Shown here: piece by piece, positions 27,433 to 40,422 of the stretch | Layout of the letters: every line of letters starts with the position of its first letter | How positions within the stretch are numbered: the stretch's first letter is position 1 | Assembly: GCA_024402135.1 (NCBI GenBank) | Contig: JAKSJN010000007.1 | Coordinates: 62,001 to 126,000, forward strand | From: Bacteroidales bacterium | Lineage (GTDB): Bacteria; Bacteroidota; Bacteroidia; Bacteroidales; UBA932 | Length of the DNA: 64,000 nt | Direction of reading: 5' to 3' | Notes under the pieces: model-generated | What the model saw: the letters and a program-made list of their open reading frames with translations, nothing else | What the model was told of the DNA's origin: nothing | The model's database searches: none | Position numbers and translations under genes: made by a program

Positions 27433-28332
27433 TTACTGTATTTCGATGGTGATGGGGCAATGGTCGCTGACGCCGCCGAGATAGCGGGGGCCGGAGTAGG
27501 TGCGGAGAGGCTTGTCTCCTGAATGTCCGGAGTCGCGGACCATGAGGAAAGGGACCCGGAGCACGTTGAAACGGCATCTGGGAGCAAGGAAGGGTGAGGC
27601 AAAGGCAAGGTCGATCAGTTCCCATTGACCGTTGAAGCGTATGCTCCCGAACTTGCAATCCTTGGAAAGTGGCAGGAGAGATGGTGCCATTGTGTCATAA
27701 AGGGGATTGTCCGGCGTATCGTTGAAATCCCCGAGAGCAAGCCTGGACTTCCATCCGCAGGCTTCCAGCGAGTCCGAGACCGCCTTCAGCCGTTCCACGG
27801 CAATCTCTCGCCTCCATTGCTTTCCTCCGCCATACTTGGAAGGATGATGGTTCACAAGGACGGCAATGCTGTCACCCTCGCTGGTCACAAGCTGCGCCAG
27901 AAGGATATCGCGAGTCCTCAAAGTATCCCCCTCAAACACCCCGGAGACCGGAATCCTCGAAGAGGAAACCAGAGTACAGCACTCCCTGCGATACAGAAGG
28001 GCACAGTCGATCCCTCTCGGGTCCGGGGAGTCATAATGGACAATCTCATAGCCGCAGCGGTACAGAGCCGTGCTGTCCACCAGCCGCTGCAGCACACGGC
28101 GGTTCTCGACCTCGGCGAAACAGACCACGTCAGGCAGGCCTCCCTTGATGTCATCCACCCAGAAGATAGTCTTTGCTATCGCATTGCATTTCGCCTGGAA
28201 ACGCTTTCGCGTCCAGTGACGTTCGCCACGGGAAGAAAACTCGGCATCGGAAGAATTTGCTCCGGAATCTACATAGTCAAAGAAGTTCTCCAGGTTCCAG
28301 AACAGGGCGAGAAACAGAATCAACCTTTTCAT
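27433..28332 (-). CDS. Secreted endonuclease/exonuclease/phosphatase family protein
   Basis: The 299-aa protein starts MKRLILFLALFWNLENFFDYVD, merging a short hydrophobic leader with the EEP family's WNLENFFD motif (Asn metal site). Further motifs are PDVVCFAEVENRRVLQRL (catalytic Glu), YDSPDPRGIDCALLYR, LVNHHPSKYGGG, LALGDFNDTPDNPLY (Asp/Asn) and the terminal GGVSDHCPITIEIQ (Asp-His). The catalytic set is complete. Substrate is unknown: DNase, phosphodiesterase or phosphatase are all possible. It stands alone with about 100 bp upstream. Confidence 0.88.
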   Translation of the reverse strand: MKRLILFLALFWNLENFFDYVDSGANSSDAEFSSRGERHWTRKRFQAKCNAIAKTIFWVDDIKGGLPDVVCFAEVENRRVLQRLVDSTALYRCGYEIVHYDSPDPRGIDCALLYRRECCTLVSSSRIPVSGVFEGDTLRTRDILLAQLVTSEGDSIAVLVNHHPSKYGGGKQWRREIAVERLKAVSDSLEACGWKSRLALGDFNDTPDNPLYDTMAPSLLPLSKDCKFGSIRFNGQWELIDLAFASPFLAPRCRFNVLRVPFLMVRDSGHSGDKPLRTYSGPRYLGGVSDHCPITIEIQ

Positions 28333-28429
28333 GCTCCCAAAGTAGGTGATGAAAAGGTTGATCCAGCGTCAGAATCTTATATATTATTTCTAAAAAGACA
28401 GCTTTTATCTTTTTGACAAAATGTCGGGG

Positions 28430-32633
<4,204 letters not shown>

Positions 32634-32660
32634 ATCCAGATATTGTTGTTCAGTGTATTA

Positions 32661-33320
32661 TTATGCAAGGATGCCTGCCAGCCAGGCCGAGTCTATGCGG
32701 ACGAATCCTTCTGCCCGCTCTCTCAGCACCGGGTTGCGGCCGATGATAGCCAAGGCATCCTGGTATACGTTGAGACCGATCACGACCATCTCCAGCTGAC
32801 CCTTCATCGGGTAAGAGAACACCATCTCGTTGTCCGCACCGTCCATCTTGAGGTACTTGAAAGGAGCCTCCATCATGGCCGCGGCATCTTCTCCACGCAG
32901 CTTGTCACGGTCAATCATCTCAGTGCGGGTAACGTACTTGCAGAGTTCGATGGCAATGTCGTCCAGTCCGTCGTCGAAGATCTTCACCTTCTCGATCAGC
33001 GACCCGGTGTCAGCAACGAATCTCAGGGTATAACCCTCGGGTAGGGCGCTGACATCGAAGCTTGCGGAAACCTGGTCCTCAATCTTATAATCGCCACCTG
33101 TTACCCAGATCATGACCTTTTCTTCGGGATCATGATAGAGGGGAGTCCCCTTGATAAGGTTCAGCTGGCCGCAGTGTGGACATTCCCATAGAAATGCGCT
33201 GCCGTCAAGAACCTTGGCCTTCAGCTCGGGATTCTCGGAAACGTTGATTCCGCTATGTATTACAACATTGTGACGTTCGCCGCAGCGGCTGCAAGGGAGG
33301 GATTGTTCTGAGTACATCAT
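32661..33320 (-). CDS. CpXC domain zinc-ribbon protein
   Basis: The 219-aa protein has the CpXC layout: an N-terminal CSRCGERHNV and then ECPHCGQLNLIKGTPLYHDPEEKVMIW, giving two Cys pairs for a zinc ribbon, followed by a mixed alpha/beta region with a basic-acidic linker (TYLQ-equivalent region CKYVTRTEMIDRDKLRGEDAAAMM). Function of the family is unknown. Two consecutive ATGs (33320, 33317) could be the start. A minus-strand TAAATTTG box lies at 33337-33344. Linkage to galK-lacZ is by proximity only. Confidence 0.87.
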   Translation of the reverse strand: MMYSEQSLPCSRCGERHNVVIHSGINVSENPELKAKVLDGSAFLWECPHCGQLNLIKGTPLYHDPEEKVMIWVTGGDYKIEDQVSASFDVSALPEGYTLRFVADTGSLIEKVKIFDDGLDDIAIELCKYVTRTEMIDRDKLRGEDAAAMMEAPFKYLKMDGADNEMVFSYPMKGQLEMVVIGLNVYQDALAIIGRNPVLRERAEGFVRIDSAWLAGILA

Positions 33321-33364
33321 TGTGTGATTTGAATTCCAAATTTACGAAATTTCAAAAAAGTATA

Positions 33365-33372
33365 TATATTTG
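33365..33372 (+). promoter_or_regulatory. -7 box for the YeiH-like gene
   Basis: TATATTTG is a full match to TAnnTTTG and lies 31 nt before the ATG at 33404. No convincing -33 element is seen. Confidence 0.4.
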
Positions 33373-33403
33373 ACGAATTGACTAAAACCAAAAATCTGTA
33401 GAT

Positions 33404-34741
33404 ATGAAAGAAAATTGGAAGTCCGAAGATTGGATGGCCTGCCTTCTCGGCTTTATCGTCATCCTTATCGCAGCAGTTTCGGTCCTTACCGGATGGTTCG
33501 ATTTCTCTGCGCTCAAGATCGGAACCTGGAGCCTTGGCGAGTCTCTCAGCGAAGCTGATGCAGCCAAGATCAAGCCACTTCTCGGCCAGCTCACAAGCGG
33601 AGCCTTCTGGGGTAAGCTTCTCCTTACCTTCGGTGTTCTCGCAGCCATCTTCAGTGCAGCAGTAAAGATTCAGGGCGGCAAGCTCGGCCAGTACCTCAAG
33701 GCATTCGTCGCCGTATTCGTTCTCGCACTCATCGTGCGCATCATCAGTGCAGAATTTACACTCAACAGGTATCTTGAATGGGCATTCTGGGCACTCATCG
33801 TCGGTCTGCTTATTTCAAATACCGTCGGTGTCCCTCAGTGGATGAAGCCGGCAATCCGTACCGAGTTCTACATCAAGACCGGTCTTGTGATCATGGGCTT
33901 CTCTGTCCTGTTCTCAAACATCGCCAAGTTCGGTCTCTATGGACTTGCAATCGCTTGGGTTGTGACCCCTGTTGTCATCCTCTTCATGTGGTGGCTCGGA
34001 ACAAAGGTATTCAAAATGGACAACAAGCCTCTTGTGATCACTCTTGCTTCCGCTACCAGCGTCTGCGGTACTTCTGCAGCAATCGCCACCGGAGCAGCTT
34101 CAAAGGTAAAGAAGGAGGATCTTTCGCTTGCCATCTCAATCTCGATCATCTTCACCATCCTCATGATGGTATTCGAGCCTATGCTCATCAAGGCAACCGG
34201 AATGTCTCCTATCATGGGCGGTTCGCTCATCGGTGGTACCGTGGATTCTACCGGTGCTGTTGCTCTTGCAGGCAGCGCTCTCGGCGGAGAGGCAGAGAAG
34301 GCTGCTGTCCTCGTCAAGTCAATCCAGAACATCCTCATCGGCTTCATCGCATTCTTCGTGGCTCTCTTCTTCGCTACCAAGGTCAACAAGGCTGAAGGCG
34401 AGAAGGTCGGCGCAGGCGAAATCTGGAAGCGCTTCCCTAAGTTCGTCATCGGTTTCTTCATTGCATCACTCGTTGCTTCATTCATCGTTCTCCCTCTGAC
34501 CGATTCTGCAACCGTGAAGGACATCAATACCGTACTCGACCAGTACAAGAACTGGGCATTCGTGCTTGCGTTCACCTGTATCGGTCTCGACACCAACTTC
34601 AAGTCGATTCTCAAGCAGATGCAGGGCGGCAAGGTTCTCTGGCTCTATCTCATCGGCCAGCTCTTCAATATTGCGCTTACCTTCCTCATGGTATGGTTCG
34701 TACTCTCAGGAGCGGTATTCCCAATCCCTGTCCTCGACTAA
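33404..34741 (+). CDS. YeiH/UPF0324 family putative sulfate exporter
   Basis: The 445-aa membrane protein has about 10-11 hydrophobic helices and the UPF0324 hallmarks: GLLISNTVGVPQWMKPAIRTEFYIKTGLVIMG, ITLASATSVCGTSAAIATGAA and GGSLIGGTVDSTGAVALAGSAL, with CIGLDTNFKSI near the C-terminus. The family is annotated as putative sulfate (or anion) exporters, but the substrate is not well established. A small two-helix protein gene follows by 9 bp, then MFS and ROK genes in the same direction. Codon bias suggests good expression. Confidence 0.9.
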   Translation: MKENWKSEDWMACLLGFIVILIAAVSVLTGWFDFSALKIGTWSLGESLSEADAAKIKPLLGQLTSGAFWGKLLLTFGVLAAIFSAAVKIQGGKLGQYLKAFVAVFVLALIVRIISAEFTLNRYLEWAFWALIVGLLISNTVGVPQWMKPAIRTEFYIKTGLVIMGFSVLFSNIAKFGLYGLAIAWVVTPVVILFMWWLGTKVFKMDNKPLVITLASATSVCGTSAAIATGAASKVKKEDLSLAISISIIFTILMMVFEPMLIKATGMSPIMGGSLIGGTVDSTGAVALAGSALGGEAEKAAVLVKSIQNILIGFIAFFVALFFATKVNKAEGEKVGAGEIWKRFPKFVIGFFIASLVASFIVLPLTDSATVKDINTVLDQYKNWAFVLAFTCIGLDTNFKSILKQMQGGKVLWLYLIGQLFNIALTFLMVWFVLSGAVFPIPVLD

Positions 34742-34750
34742 TTTTTTAAC

Positions 34751-35038
34751 ATGAACAAGAAGACTGCGGTCAGAATCGTCACCATCATAGTGGCAACGGC
34801 GATTCTGGCCGCTGCTGTCTATATCATGACCCACAGGCTGGGGCTCGTCGAAGGTGCAGATTTCGGTGCCGGTGCATACTATTATGCCGATATCCCTGCC
34901 GATGAGTATGCGAAGATCGACCCGGAAGGGGCGTACTCGGCGAAACTTCCGATGTGGGTGCATATCGTGCTGTTCCTTGGGTGGGGATGGTTCATTTACC
35001 GTCTCTGGGACCGTATCGAGAACGGCCGTAAGAAATAA
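34751..35038 (+). CDS. Small two-helix membrane protein, unknown
   Basis: The 95-aa protein has an N-terminal membrane helix (about residues 7-27, AVRIVTIIVATAILAAAVYIM), a Tyr/Asp/Ala-rich outer segment containing FGAGAYYYADIP, and a second helix (about residues 68-84, MWVHIVLFLGWGWFIYRLW) ending in basic residues. I do not recognise it. It starts 9 bp after the YeiH-like gene and 30 bp before the MFS gene, so it may be an accessory subunit of either transporter (inference). Confidence 0.8.
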   Translation: MNKKTAVRIVTIIVATAILAAAVYIMTHRLGLVEGADFGAGAYYYADIPADEYAKIDPEGAYSAKLPMWVHIVLFLGWGWFIYRLWDRIENGRKK

Positions 35039-35068
35039 ATTCCTATATTAGCAGAAAACTGACTGACC

Positions 35069-36346
35069 ATGAGTAAAGGAAACAAAGGCAATACTGCCGC
35101 AATCGTCGCGATGATCTTCCTGTTCGGAATGATTGCATTCGTAACCAATCTTGCGGCACCGATAGGTAACATCTGGAAGATGGACGGGCACATCGCCGGC
35201 TCCAACGCCCTGGGAATGCTTGGAAACATGATGGTGTTTGCTGCATATCTGTTCATGGGCCTTCCTTCCGGAGCCCTGCTCAAGAGGCGTGGATACAAGT
35301 TTACCGTACTGGCCGGTATCGTGACCGGATTCGCAGGTGTATTCATCCAGTTCCTTTCCGGCTGTGTGGCAAGCTTCCCTGCAAACTTCGTGGTCTATCT
35401 CATCGGAGCTTTTGTATCAGGTGTGGCTGTCTGCCTTCTCAACACTGCCGCCAACCCTATGCTGACAATTCTTGGCGGCGGCGGCAACCGTGGCAATCAG
35501 CTTATCCAGATAGCAGGAACCTGCAACTCTACCTTTGGAACGCTGACCCCTATGCTGGTCGGACTTCTTATCGGAACCCTCACGCCAAAGACGGTGATTT
35601 CGGACGTGAATGTTGTGCTGTTCCTGGCAATGGCCGTTTTTGCAGCCGCGTTTGCAATCATCAGTTTCGTCAAGATAGACAATCCTGCCGACAACGGAGA
35701 GAAAAGCGAGAATCCTCTCAAGTACAGACATTTCTTTTTCGGTTTCATCGCTATCTTCATGTATGTCGGCGTTGAGGTAGGAACTCCTGGAACCTTGAAC
35801 TTCTTCCTCTCTGATTCAAGCGCAAGAGGTGCCGGCCTTGATCCTTCCATCGCGGCGAAGACCGCCGGTTTCGTGGCAGGAACATACTGGTTCCTCATGC
35901 TTGTTGCCAGAATCCTCAGCAGTTTCATTTCCGGCAAGGTTTCCAGCCGCGCCCAGCTTACTGCAACAGCCGTGACAGCGGTTCTCTTCGTTGTCGCTGC
36001 CATCTTTACTCCGTCAAGCGTCACGGGCAGCATGCCGGCATTCACAGGCTCAGGCTTTGAAATGGTGACAGTTCCCCTTTCTGCAATCCTCCTGGCTCTC
36101 TGCGGTCTCTGTACCTCTGTGATGTGGGGCGCTATCTTCAGCCTCGCTACCGAGGGCCTCGGCGCCGCTACAGCCCAGGCTTCGGGCCTGTTCATGACCA
36201 TGGTCGTAGGAGGAGGAATCCTTCCGCTGTTCCAGAATTTCATTGCAGACAAGACCTCTTACATGACCAGCTACTGGGTCATCGCATTCGGATTTGCATA
36301 TATTCTCTGGTATGCCCTTGCCGGCTCCAGACCCAAAAAGGCATAA
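35069..36346 (+). CDS. MFS sugar transporter (FucP/GlcP-like)
   Basis: The 425-aa protein has about 12 membrane helices. Motifs typical of the fucose/glucose/galactose:H+ symporter family include YLFMGLPSGALLKRRGYKFTVLAGI, VAVCLLNTAANPMLTILGGG, the NxxxQ-like stretch QLIQIAGTCNSTFGTLTPML, and EVGTPGTLNFFLSD. It is 13 bp ahead of the ROK kinase, so import and phosphorylation of a free hexose are probably coupled. Substrate (glucose, galactose or fucose) cannot be decided from sequence. Confidence 0.88.
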   Translation: MSKGNKGNTAAIVAMIFLFGMIAFVTNLAAPIGNIWKMDGHIAGSNALGMLGNMMVFAAYLFMGLPSGALLKRRGYKFTVLAGIVTGFAGVFIQFLSGCVASFPANFVVYLIGAFVSGVAVCLLNTAANPMLTILGGGGNRGNQLIQIAGTCNSTFGTLTPMLVGLLIGTLTPKTVISDVNVVLFLAMAVFAAAFAIISFVKIDNPADNGEKSENPLKYRHFFFGFIAIFMYVGVEVGTPGTLNFFLSDSSARGAGLDPSIAAKTAGFVAGTYWFLMLVARILSSFISGKVSSRAQLTATAVTAVLFVVAAIFTPSSVTGSMPAFTGSGFEMVTVPLSAILLALCGLCTSVMWGAIFSLATEGLGAATAQASGLFMTMVVGGGILPLFQNFIADKTSYMTSYWVIAFGFAYILWYALAGSRPKKA

Positions 36347-36359
36347 ATAAATATTCAAT

Positions 36360-37313
36360 ATGGAAAAGACATATGTGGCAGGCGTCGATATCGGCGGCCA
36401 GACAACCAAGATAGGAATAGTTGACCGCGACGGTGCAATCGTCGCCCAGACTGTCATCACCTCGAAATATGCGGCTGATGAAGGCGAAATATTCCTCACA
36501 TCTATCTGTGACACCATCCGTGATCTCGCAAAGGAGGTCGGCATGGCTGCTGTAAAGGGTGTCGGAATCGGCGCTCCGAACGGAAACTATTATTCAGGAT
36601 GCATAGAGTATGCAGTCAATCTGCCGTTCGCAAAGAACAGCAAGGTTCCAATCAAGTCTTTCATCGAGGAGAAGCTCGGGGTCCCTGTGACTCTCACCAA
36701 TGACGCCAATGCTGCCGCAGTAGGAGAAATGACCTACGGCAACGCCAAGGGCATGAAAAATTTCATCATGATCACTCTTGGCACCGGAGTCGGCAGCGGT
36801 ATCATCATCAATGGAGAACTCGTCTATGGTCATGACGGCTTCGCCGGAGAACTCGGTCATACCAAGGTGATCCGCAAGAACGGACGTCGCTGCGGTTGCG
36901 GCCAGGAAGGATGCCTTGAGGCTTATTGCAGCGCCATAGGAATGGCCAAGACAGCGCGTGAGTGGCTGGAGACCGGAAAATATCCTGACAGTCCTCTCAA
37001 TGCGGTCGAAGAGATTACCTCCAAGGACGTATATGAGGCGGCCGTCAAAGGCGATCAGCTGGCTCTGGACGTTTTCCAGTACACTGGAACGCTTCTGGGC
37101 GAGGCTTGCGCGAACTTCATCGCTTTCAGCGCTCCAGAGGCAATCGTAGTCTTCGGAGGTCTTGCGCGTTCCGGAGAATACATCTTCGGGCCTATGCGCA
37201 CGGCCATGAATGCAAATGTCCTTTCCGTATGGAAGGACAAGGTTGCAATAGTTCCTTCGGCTCTCAAGGAGTCTGATGCTGCCATTCTTGGCGCATCTGC
37301 GCTTGCCTGGTAA
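36360..37313 (+). CDS. ROK family glucokinase
   Basis: The 317-aa protein has the ASKHA phosphate-1 motif GVDIGGQTTKIGIVD, the DNA-free ROK layout without a winged helix, LTNDANAAAVGEMTYG with catalytic Asp, LGTGVGSGIIINGEL, the HTKV (GELGHTKV) motif and the zinc motif CGCGQEGCLEAYCS. This indicates a sugar kinase, most likely glucokinase acting on glucose imported by the MFS protein or released from lactose. It ends 8 bp from the converging 37321 gene. Confidence 0.93.
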   Translation: MEKTYVAGVDIGGQTTKIGIVDRDGAIVAQTVITSKYAADEGEIFLTSICDTIRDLAKEVGMAAVKGVGIGAPNGNYYSGCIEYAVNLPFAKNSKVPIKSFIEEKLGVPVTLTNDANAAAVGEMTYGNAKGMKNFIMITLGTGVGSGIIINGELVYGHDGFAGELGHTKVIRKNGRRCGCGQEGCLEAYCSAIGMAKTAREWLETGKYPDSPLNAVEEITSKDVYEAAVKGDQLALDVFQYTGTLLGEACANFIAFSAPEAIVVFGGLARSGEYIFGPMRTAMNANVLSVWKDKVAIVPSALKESDAAILGASALAW

Positions 37314-37320
37314 GTCTTTT

Positions 37321-40300
37321 CTAGAAATCCAAAGAGAATATGGTCCCTATATGGTTGAGGGACGCTCCGGGAACGGCGGTGGCTATCAGGCTTCCGCCGT
37401 TCCTGATATACTCGACACCGATACTTCCGTCGAAAGGAGCCCAGAGCAGGTTGCCGATGCTGAATGAAACAGATGCACCGATGCCGTAGAGATTGGATCC
37501 GGGATCCGGAAGGCCCTTGCCGTAGCAGGCGAAATCTCCCTTGAACCGGAATACCATGTTCCTGACGTATGCGACAGGACCCAGCCCGGCCCAGTCAAGA
37601 GGAACGGCAGGAAAGGCGTATTCGGCTTTCAGCATGGATTGGACCGGATAGCTGTTGTTGATATGTTTCTGCAGCTCAGGCTCATCAAAGAGACCATCCG
37701 GTATCACGGTCACGTAACTCTCGTGGAAATGAGGGTAACTGCCGTTGATCTGCACCTGGGTTGTCGAAGAAAGCTTGACACCATGTCCGTCCAGGATTCC
37801 GGGAAGATATCCATAGATGTAGGAGTAGAGGTTGCTGTTGAAGGCCCTTGTCATTCCCGGGCGTGATCCGTATCCGGCTTCGGCTCCGATTCCGAGACGG
37901 GGGAATACGGCTGCTGCAGGGGTGGAAAGCATGGAGTATCCGCGAACGCTCAGACCGAGTCTTGTCATTGGAACGACATGGCCGCGGTGGTATCCTGTAA
38001 TCTCTGGCTTATAATACTCCTCACCCAGGAATGGATAGGCGGTAATGTCCAGTACCGAGGTGTTGAATGAGTCATTGTTGAAGCTCAGGGTGGCCACGGG
38101 GACTATTCCCCTGTTCCATCCTCCTCTTGAGAACGTCATTGGTACATAGGCCCTCAGGCTTCCATAGACCGAGGCATAGGACGCAGGCACGAAAGAAGCG
38201 GACAGCCTGCTTTCGTCTTCGTCATATCTTTGGACTTCTGTCAGCGAATAGCTGCGGGCTTCGCGATCGTTGATGTCGACCTTGGCCTCGATGACCGGGT
38301 AGAGTCCGGAATATGTCAACCTCGCATGATATGCGCTTTTCTGGCCATCCCACGAATAACCGAGGCTGCCGCTCATGCCATGATTGTTCTGGAACATGAT
38401 TGTGGCGCCCGGTGTCAGGTCAGTCTGAATTTCATCGAAGCTCATGCCCTTGATGTTATCGTAGTCGAAATAGATAGGAGCCCAGGAATGTATGCTGGAC
38501 AGGTGTCCAAGTCTATGATAGTTTCTTGCCTCTCCGTGACCAGGTGTTTCTGCCGGCTGGATGCCGGCTGCGGCTAGCTCCCTCTCCTGGCGGCTGAGCT
38601 TTTCCGGGGTCGGCGCAAGCCAGCGCTGAGAGAAGTCGACCTCCTTGCCCGGCTGTTCAGTGCTGACGGTTACAAGCCTGCCATCCAGCCCCAGTGAAGA
38701 GTAGTACAGTTTTCCGTCTATATGCACCGCATCAGAGATGCCATATCTGGTATTTGTGAGCTGGCGTACGGTGCCATTCTCAAGGGAATAGAGTTCATGC
38801 ACTCCGTTCCTGTCGCACAGGAATTCGATGTGGTCGCCTACGGTTCTCAGCTGCTTTATCTTGCCTGTCTGAGGCTTGACGACTGTCTCGAAGCCGCGGA
38901 ATGCGCTGTAGATTCCGAATCCTTCGTCGCTGATTGCGCTCAGAAGCAGTTCGTCTCCCTGCCAGGCTGTCTCGACAGCCTGGAGGCTGCCAGGCACGCT
39001 GATCCTGCGCTTGACACTGCCATCTTCGGCATCAAGGATCAGCAGAGCGCTGCCGCCCGTGACGGGGTACTCTGTCACGGCAATCAGCTTCTTGGCCGGA
39101 TGTGGTGCCGGATTGAACAGCCTGCCGTCGGAACAGAGATTTCCCTTGCTGCCGTCCGAAGGGTCATACCAGCGGATGACAGACTTTTCCTTGAGATCCC
39201 AGCGGATGTCGGCGATGGTCTCGCTCCAGAAAATGCGCTGCATCGGTTCTGACCACATAAGCGGGCTTGTCGAGGCCGAGAACGGCATGAGCTTGCTGAC
39301 GGACCCGTCCGTGCCTATGCGGACTAGGCTGCGGCTGACCCTGAGGCCGCTCTCAATGGCAAAGATATCTTTACCGTCGCTGGTCGAGCCCTTGTATTCC
39401 ATGTGCCAGCGAGGAATCTCCATGATGGTCTCAGACTCCATGAAGGGACCGCGCTGCGCCGCGTTGTCGGCCCATTCGTCGGCGAAACCTTTAGCAATCT
39501 CCTTCCATGCATGGCGCAATGGCTTGCCGCTGAGTTCCTTTACCGACTTCTGGAAGTTGAAGAAAGGATAGCCGAAATAGCGGTTGAAGATACGGTCATA
39601 GTAGTATTTGGTGAACAGAGGCTGGTCGTAGAAGCTGCGCATTCCGGCTATGGTCAGGTATCCGAGCTTGTAGTAGTCAGGAGTCGCTTTCCTGATTGAT
39701 CCGTACCTCCACTGGTACCAGTTGCGGTAGTCGCCATTGCCGAAGGCGACCATGTTGTATTCAAGGAAATCGGCGCTGCGTCCACGTCCCATGTCCGTCA
39801 GCGCTGTCTCGGCGGTAACTGCGTCGCCCTCCAGGAACGCCGATCCTGTATAGACTGCACACATGATTCCTGTCCAGGCCTGGCCGAACAAGGTGCTCAT
39901 TATCCTGAAGCCTTTGTACTTTCCGAACTGCATCTGTGCGACATGGCGCCCCTCGTGAATGGCAAGCAGTTTCGTCCATGGAAGACTCTCTGGGGCATAG
40001 GCATCAGGAACGGTGAACAGCTCCATCCTGCGGGGAGCCCAGGCCACGGAGCCGTTTGCGGTCGCATTCAGTGGATGGAGGACAACCTGCATAGGTCTTT
40101 TGTACTGCTGGTTGGGAATGAAACCAAGGCTGCCCCCGACAGGTATGCGCCAGTGCTCCAGCTCCGTATCGAAAACAGTCGCTAGAGAGTCCAGTCCACG
40201 GGGATAGATCAGGCGGTAGTTCTTTGACTCGAACTGGCTCCATTTCAGCGATGCCGGTTCGTTTCCCTGCTGGTAGAACTGGGCATTCGCGGTCGCTGAT

Positions 40301-40341
40301 ATCGTCAGCATGATTATGGCAGTAAAAAGAAGTCGTCTCAT
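37321..40341 (-). CDS. Large surface protein: metallopeptidase-like, beta-propeller and outer-membrane barrel
   Basis: The 1006-aa protein has a signal peptide (MRRLLFTAIIMLTISATANAQ). Residues about 35-300 look like a gluzincin peptidase: HEGRH at 129-133 fits HExxH and FLEGDAVTAE at 169-178 could give the third zinc ligand. Residues about 310-590 show repeated strand motifs (MWSEPMQRIFWSE, LLILDAEDGSVKRRI, HELYSLENGTVRQLT, KLYYSSLGLDGRLVTV) like a TolB-type propeller. The last 400 residues have beta-barrel patterns (GMSGSLGYSWDGQ, AYHARLTYSGLYPVIEAKV) and end GTIFSLDF, with terminal Phe as in OMPs. Function is not established. It is transcribed toward the ROK kinase and not part of the sugar operon. 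Confidence 0.8.
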   Translation of the reverse strand: MRRLLFTAIIMLTISATANAQFYQQGNEPASLKWSQFESKNYRLIYPRGLDSLATVFDTELEHWRIPVGGSLGFIPNQQYKRPMQVVLHPLNATANGSVAWAPRRMELFTVPDAYAPESLPWTKLLAIHEGRHVAQMQFGKYKGFRIMSTLFGQAWTGIMCAVYTGSAFLEGDAVTAETALTDMGRGRSADFLEYNMVAFGNGDYRNWYQWRYGSIRKATPDYYKLGYLTIAGMRSFYDQPLFTKYYYDRIFNRYFGYPFFNFQKSVKELSGKPLRHAWKEIAKGFADEWADNAAQRGPFMESETIMEIPRWHMEYKGSTSDGKDIFAIESGLRVSRSLVRIGTDGSVSKLMPFSASTSPLMWSEPMQRIFWSETIADIRWDLKEKSVIRWYDPSDGSKGNLCSDGRLFNPAPHPAKKLIAVTEYPVTGGSALLILDAEDGSVKRRISVPGSLQAVETAWQGDELLLSAISDEGFGIYSAFRGFETVVKPQTGKIKQLRTVGDHIEFLCDRNGVHELYSLENGTVRQLTNTRYGISDAVHIDGKLYYSSLGLDGRLVTVSTEQPGKEVDFSQRWLAPTPEKLSRQERELAAAGIQPAETPGHGEARNYHRLGHLSSIHSWAPIYFDYDNIKGMSFDEIQTDLTPGATIMFQNNHGMSGSLGYSWDGQKSAYHARLTYSGLYPVIEAKVDINDREARSYSLTEVQRYDEDESRLSASFVPASYASVYGSLRAYVPMTFSRGGWNRGIVPVATLSFNNDSFNTSVLDITAYPFLGEEYYKPEITGYHRGHVVPMTRLGLSVRGYSMLSTPAAAVFPRLGIGAEAGYGSRPGMTRAFNSNLYSYIYGYLPGILDGHGVKLSSTTQVQINGSYPHFHESYVTVIPDGLFDEPELQKHINNSYPVQSMLKAEYAFPAVPLDWAGLGPVAYVRNMVFRFKGDFACYGKGLPDPGSNLYGIGASVSFSIGNLLWAPFDGSIGVEYIRNGGSLIATAVPGASLNHIGTIFSLDF

Positions 40342-40422
40342 GATAAGTCAAATTTAAGAAGCGTTTTGAAATAATCAAATTCTAAAATTTTGATTAACTT
40401 AGCACGGAATAATGCCTTTTAG

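Noticed and set aside
27386-27658. N-terminal extension of hicA
   Set aside because: It is antisense to the secreted nuclease gene, rich in His/Pro/Arg and bypasses the promoter and operator.
33337-33344. Minus-strand TAAATTTG box as the CpXC promoter
   Set aside because: It matches TAnnTTTG, but no -33 element is present at a usual distance, so it is not listed as a feature.
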